The position numbers were made by a program, and so were the translations under genes. A stretch of 64,000 nt of DNA, taken from Nitrogeniibacter mangrovi. GTDB taxonomy: Bacteria > Pseudomonadota > Gammaproteobacteria > Burkholderiales > Rhodocyclaceae. A model generated the notes under the pieces. The model was given only the letters and a program-made list of their open reading frames with translations. It ran no database searches and had not been told where the DNA came from. Positions 60,296 through 64,000 of the stretch are shown in pieces (within the stretch, counting starts at the first letter, position 1; each line of letters opens with the position of its first letter). The stretch covers positions 1,302,001-1,366,000 of the forward strand of contig NZ_CP048836.1 of assembly GCF_010983895.1 (NCBI RefSeq), written 5' to 3'.

Positions 60296-61810
60296 TCAGG
60301 CAGCGCCACCCGCGCGCGCGATCAGGAACTCGGCCAGCAGAGGGACCGGCCGGCCGGTGGCCCCCTTGGCGTCGCCCGACACCCAGGCGGTGCCGGCGAT
60401 GTCCAGATGCGCCCAGGTGTAGTCCTTGGTGAAGCGCGACAGGAAGCAGGCCGCCGTGATGGAGCCGGCGTCGCGCCCGCCGATGTTGGCCATGTCGGCG
60501 AAGTTGCTCTTGAGCTGGTCCTGGTACTCGTCCCACAGGGGCAGTTGCCAGACCCGGTCGCCGGTGCGCTCGCCCACCGCGATCAGCTCCTGCGCGAGGG
60601 CGTCGTCGTTGGCCAGGAGACCGGTGGGCACCTTGCCCAGGGCGATGATGACCGCACCGGTGAGGGTCGCGATGTCGATGACGCAGGCAGGCTTGAATTT
60701 CTCCGCGTAGGTGAGGGCGTCACACAGGATCAGCCGGCCCTCGGCGTCGGTGTTGAGGATTTCGATGGTCTGCCCCGACATGGAGGTGACCACGTCACCC
60801 GGGCGCGTGGCGTTGCCGCCGGGCATGTTCTCGGTGCTGGGCACGATGCCGACCACGTTGATCGGCAGTGCCATGGCGGTGATCGCCTTCAGGGTGCCGA
60901 ACACGGTGGCCGCGCCGCACATGTCGTATTTCATCTCGTCCATGGCCGCGCCGGGCTTGAGCGAGATGCCGCCGGAATCGAAGGTGACGCCCTTGCCCAC
61001 CAGCACCACCGGTGCGTCCTTGGCCTTGCCGCCCTTGTACTCCATGACGATGAGTTTGGGGGGCGTGTGGGCGCCGCGCGCCACCGATAGCAGCGAGCCC
61101 ATGCCGAGCTTTTCCATGTCGGCCTGCTCGAGCACGGTGACCTTGAGCTTGGTCTGCTTGCCGAGCTTGACCGCGGTGTCGGCCAGATAGGTGGGGTTGC
61201 ACACGTTGGCGGGCAGGTTGCCCAGGTCGCGCGTCAGCGCCATGCCCTCGGCGATCGCCAGCCCCTGCGCCACGGCATTCTTGAGGGCCGTGCTCGCGCT
61301 GCCGGTCACGAGGAACTGGATCTTGCCGATGCCGGTATCGGCAGGGGCGTCGTCGGTCTTCTTGCGCGGGGCGTCGAACTTGTAGGCGGCCGCGGCGATG
61401 ATGCGCGCGGCCTGCTGCAGGCACCAGGCCGTGTCGCGCCCCGGCACCTCGACATCGAGGCACACCGAGGCGTCCTTGCCGGGCAGCTTGGCGAGCACCT
61501 TGCCCACCGCCGCGACGGCATCGCGGAAGGCCTTGTCGTTCAGTTCGTCCGCCTTGCCGAGGCTGACGACCAGCACCCGTTGAGCCTTGATGCCCGGCAA
61601 CGCCGGCAGCAGCAGGGTGCTACCCGCCTTCTTGTCCAGATCGCCCTGTTTGAGCACGCCGGCCAGCACGCCCTGCGAGGCCTGGTCCACCGCCTGCGCG
61701 GCCGTGGTGAGGCTGCCGTCGCTGAACGCGCCGACGACGATGCAGGCGCGCTTGAGTTGTTCGGGGGTGCCGGTCTTTATGGTAAATTCCACGTGCTGTT
61801 CCTCTGCCAT
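60296..61810 (-). CDS. pepA: Leucyl aminopeptidase PepA
   Basis: 504 aa. M17 peptidase: KGVTFDSGGISLKPGAAMDEMKYDMCGAATVFGTL (metal ligands and catalytic Lys) and signature NTDAEGRLILCDALTYAE. N-terminal macro-like domain about 1-165. The start at 61810 gives MAEEQHVEFTIKTGTPEQL. First gene of pepA-holC-DUF2486-valS, divergent from lptF by 96 bp. Confidence 0.96.
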   Translation of the reverse strand: MAEEQHVEFTIKTGTPEQLKRACIVVGAFSDGSLTTAAQAVDQASQGVLAGVLKQGDLDKKAGSTLLLPALPGIKAQRVLVVSLGKADELNDKAFRDAVAAVGKVLAKLPGKDASVCLDVEVPGRDTAWCLQQAARIIAAAAYKFDAPRKKTDDAPADTGIGKIQFLVTGSASTALKNAVAQGLAIAEGMALTRDLGNLPANVCNPTYLADTAVKLGKQTKLKVTVLEQADMEKLGMGSLLSVARGAHTPPKLIVMEYKGGKAKDAPVVLVGKGVTFDSGGISLKPGAAMDEMKYDMCGAATVFGTLKAITAMALPINVVGIVPSTENMPGGNATRPGDVVTSMSGQTIEILNTDAEGRLILCDALTYAEKFKPACVIDIATLTGAVIIALGKVPTGLLANDDALAQELIAVGERTGDRVWQLPLWDEYQDQLKSNFADMANIGGRDAGSITAACFLSRFTKDYTWAHLDIAGTAWVSGDAKGATGRPVPLLAEFLIARAGGAA

Positions 61811-61906
61811 GGGCGGATCCTGAATCGGATTCGATTATGGCCCGACACCACAGTGCCGTCAAAACGCCGGCCCCCCGCCCACAACCATTCTTTCGTCATT
61901 CGCGCA

Positions 61907-62992
61907 ATGATCTTTCTGCGCGCTGCCCAGCGTGAATTTGCCAATGCCGCCATCGCGGTGTTCGTCGCCCTGTTCGCCATTCTGGTGACGACGGTGCTCA
62001 TCCGTCTGCTGGGGCAGGCGGCCGGCGGCTCGGTGCCGTCCGAGGCGGTGCTGGCGCTGATCGGCTTCGGCGCGCTCGCCCAGCTGCCCATCGTGCTCTC
62101 CCTGACGGTCTTCATCGCGGTGCTGATGACGCTCTCGCGCGTCTATCGCGATTCGGAGATGGTGGTCTGGTTCGCCTCCGGCGTACCGCTGACGCGCTGG
62201 ATCCGGCCGGTGCTGCGCTTCGTGCTGCCGGTGGTGATCGGCATCGCCGGCGTGACCTTCGTGCTCGCCCCCTGGGCGCAGTACAAGAGCGTCGAGTACA
62301 AGACCCGACTGAACAACCAGGATGACGCCGCGCGGGTCGCGCCGGGCGTGTTCCGCGAGTCGTCCGGCGCGCAGCGGGTGTTCTTCGTCGAGGTGGGCGC
62401 AGGGGACGACGGCCGTGTCAAGAACGTGTTCGTCAGCACCATGCAGGACGGCAAGCTCGGGGTCATGGTGGCCGAGGAGGGCTTCGTCGAGACCCGGCCC
62501 GATGGCCAGCGCTTCGTGGTCCTCGAGCGCGGACGGCGCTACGAGGGCACACCCGGGTCGCCCGATTACGGGGTGATGCATTTCGAGCGCTACTCGGTGC
62601 GGCTCGAAGCCAAGGCGGTCACCAAGCTGCCCACACGGACGCGCATGGTGCCGACGGTGGAACTGTTGCGCACGCCGCAGCCGGACCATCTCGGCGAGCT
62701 GTCCTCGCGCATCGGCCTGCCGCTGGCGGCGCTGATCCTGTCGCTGCTCGCGATCCCGCTCTCCTACGTCAATCCGCGCGCGGGGCGGACCAACAACCTC
62801 ATCATGGCGATCCTGATCTACCTGATCTACTCGAACATGATCAGCGTCGCCCAGGCCTGGATCACCCACGGAAAGATCGGATTCGTGGCCGGGCTGATCG
62901 CGCCGCATGCGCTCATGTTGACGGTCCTGCTGCTGTTCTTCTACCGGCGCATGGTGGTGGTGGCGCCGTGGCGGCGGAGGGCGGCCCCATGA
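61907..62992 (+). CDS. lptF: LPS export permease LptF
   Basis: 361 aa. YjgP/YjgQ family: two N-terminal membrane helices, a periplasmic beta-jellyroll (about 120-260), and C-terminal helices with LGELSSRIGLPLAALILSLLAIPLSYVNPRAGR. Partner of LptG and LptB2 in moving LPS to the outer membrane. The ATG at 61907 gives MIFLRAAQREFANAAIAVFV. The stop overlaps lptG (ATGA). Confidence 0.95.
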   Translation: MIFLRAAQREFANAAIAVFVALFAILVTTVLIRLLGQAAGGSVPSEAVLALIGFGALAQLPIVLSLTVFIAVLMTLSRVYRDSEMVVWFASGVPLTRWIRPVLRFVLPVVIGIAGVTFVLAPWAQYKSVEYKTRLNNQDDAARVAPGVFRESSGAQRVFFVEVGAGDDGRVKNVFVSTMQDGKLGVMVAEEGFVETRPDGQRFVVLERGRRYEGTPGSPDYGVMHFERYSVRLEAKAVTKLPTRTRMVPTVELLRTPQPDHLGELSSRIGLPLAALILSLLAIPLSYVNPRAGRTNNLIMAILIYLIYSNMISVAQAWITHGKIGFVAGLIAPHALMLTVLLLFFYRRMVVVAPWRRRAAP

Positions 62993-64000
62993 ACATCCTG
63001 CGTCGCTACATCGCCCGCGAGATCATCGTGGCCACGCTCACGGTGCTGGTCGCCTTCCTCGGCCTGTTCGCCTTCTTCGACTTCGTCAACGAGCTGGACA
63101 GCATCGGCAAGGACGGCTACCAGATCCATCATGCGCTCATCTACGTGGCGCTGATCATGCCGGGGCGGGTCTACGAGCTCATGCCGATCGCGGTGCTGAT
63201 CGGTACCCTGTACGCGCTGACCACGCTGGCGCGCCATTCCGAGATCACGGTCATGCGCGCCTCGGGCCTGTCCACCGGGCGCCTGCTGCGCCTGCTGGTG
63301 TCCATCGGCCTGATGTTCGTGGTATTCACCTTCGTGTTCGGCGAATACGTGGCCCCGCCGGCAGAGAAGGCGGCGCAACAGTGGCGCCTGACCGCCACCG
63401 GCTCGAGTGTCTCCAACGAGCTGCGCTCCGGCCTGTGGGTCCGCGACGGCCAGCGCTTCATCAACGTCCAGACGCTGACCCCGGAGCGCACCATGAAGGG
63501 CGTGCGCATCTACGAATTCGACGACGCGCTGACGCTGCGCTCGATCAGCTTTGCCGAGTCCGGGGTCTACCGGCCGCGCGAGGGCTGGCACCTGACCGAC
63601 ATCTCGCGCACGGTGTTCGAGACCGACCGGACCCGCATCGAGCACGTGCCCGAGCTGCGCTGGCAGTCCGATCTCACCCCGGAGGTGCTCAGCGTGCTGA
63701 TGGTGTCGCCCGAACGCATGTCGGTCACCACCCTGTACGCCTACCTGCGCCACCTCGAGGAGAACGCGCAGAAGACCGATCGCTACGAGATCGCCTTGTG
63801 GAAGAAGCTGGTCTATCCCTTCGCGGTGCTGGTGATGATGGCGCTGGCGCTGCCCTTCGCGTACAGCCACGACCGCATGGGGGGGTGAGCGTCAAGGTCT
63901 TCGTCGGCATCATGCTCGGCGTGGCCTTCCATCTGCTCAACGGGCTGTTCTCCAACCTGGGGGTGATCAATTCCTGGTCGGCGCCAGTGGCCGCCCTGGC
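62989..64000 (+). CDS. lptG: LPS export permease LptG, apparent frameshift, 3' end outside window
   Basis: YjgQ family: MNILRRYIAREIIVATLTVLVAFLGLFAFFDFVNELDSIGK, jellyroll, then LPFAYSHDRMGG. The frame stops at 63886-63888 (TGA, 299 residues), right after seven G (63879-63885). One extra G would restore GVSVKVFVGIMLGVAFHLLNGLFSNLGVINSWSAPVAAL, the normal LptG ending, which runs to the window edge. So either a sequencing error or a true disruption; LptG is usually essential, so an error or slippage is likelier. ATGA overlap with lptF. Confidence 0.9.

Noticed and set aside
62989-63888. lptG accepted as a normal 299-residue gene ending at 63888
   Set aside because: The sequence after the stop continues the LptG C-terminus in another frame, so a frameshift explains it better.

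Overview
The window is high-GC (about two thirds G+C) betaproteobacterial DNA, most likely from the order Rhodocyclales (a Thauera/Azoarcus/Denitromonas-like lineage). The pointers are the holC-DUF2486-valS block, pmbA next to darP (yjgA) and mog, red-type form IC RuBisCO with CbbX, a PEP-CTERM protein, and a polar-type flagellar cluster with a FleSR two-component pair. The genus is an inference; no rRNA is present.

Layout. 1-3.2 kb: 3' part of serS, convergent mltF, an AhpD-like protein and tRNA-Ser(CGA). 3.2-11.1 kb: signalling genes (histidine kinase, chemoreceptor, DUF2007, MFS transporter, PAS-GGDEF-EAL protein); the chemoreceptor and the GGDEF-EAL gene have FliA (sigma-28)-type promoters. 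11.1-34.3 kb: a flagellar cluster split in two. fliOPQR (11.2-13.4 kb) is separated from fliN-M-L, fliK-J-I-H-G-F, fleSR and fliE (22.2-34.3 kb) by about 9 kb of non-flagellar genes. This insert holds a complete bufferin-type RiPP operon (bufA1-bufB-bufC-doxX; DUF2282, DUF692/MNIO and DUF2063 proteins), DUF1415, an MscS channel, a FetAB-type ABC exporter, an ArsR-type regulator and a PEP-CTERM protein. 34.3-45.3 kb: two YhcB/ZapG-like genes (one apparently an internally deleted paralogue), an orphan TRAP binding protein, a 79-bp tandem repeat, pmbA, darP, mog, msrPQ, aroG, a low-GC lipoprotein gene and an unknown membrane protein. 45.4-54.8 kb: a Calvin-cycle operon cbbL-cbbS-cbbX-fbp-prk-tkt-fba with divergent cbbR. 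54.7-64 kb: TIGR00341/DUF389 protein, valS, DUF2486, holC, pepA, and divergent lptF-lptG, with lptG interrupted by an apparent frameshift in a seven-G run.

Regulation. A 17-bp palindrome, GCGGCA-N5-TGCCGC, occurs upstream of fliO, in the fliF/fleS divergent region, and twice in tandem inside the end of fleR, just upstream of a consensus sigma-54 promoter for fliE. This fits binding sites of the NtrC-type regulator FleR encoded here. The sigma-54 promoter and two sigma-28-like promoters make a coherent flagellar hierarchy. The most notable system is the copper-bufferin-type RiPP operon inside the flagellar cluster, with a strong hairpin between precursor and enzyme genes and a candidate ECF-type promoter.
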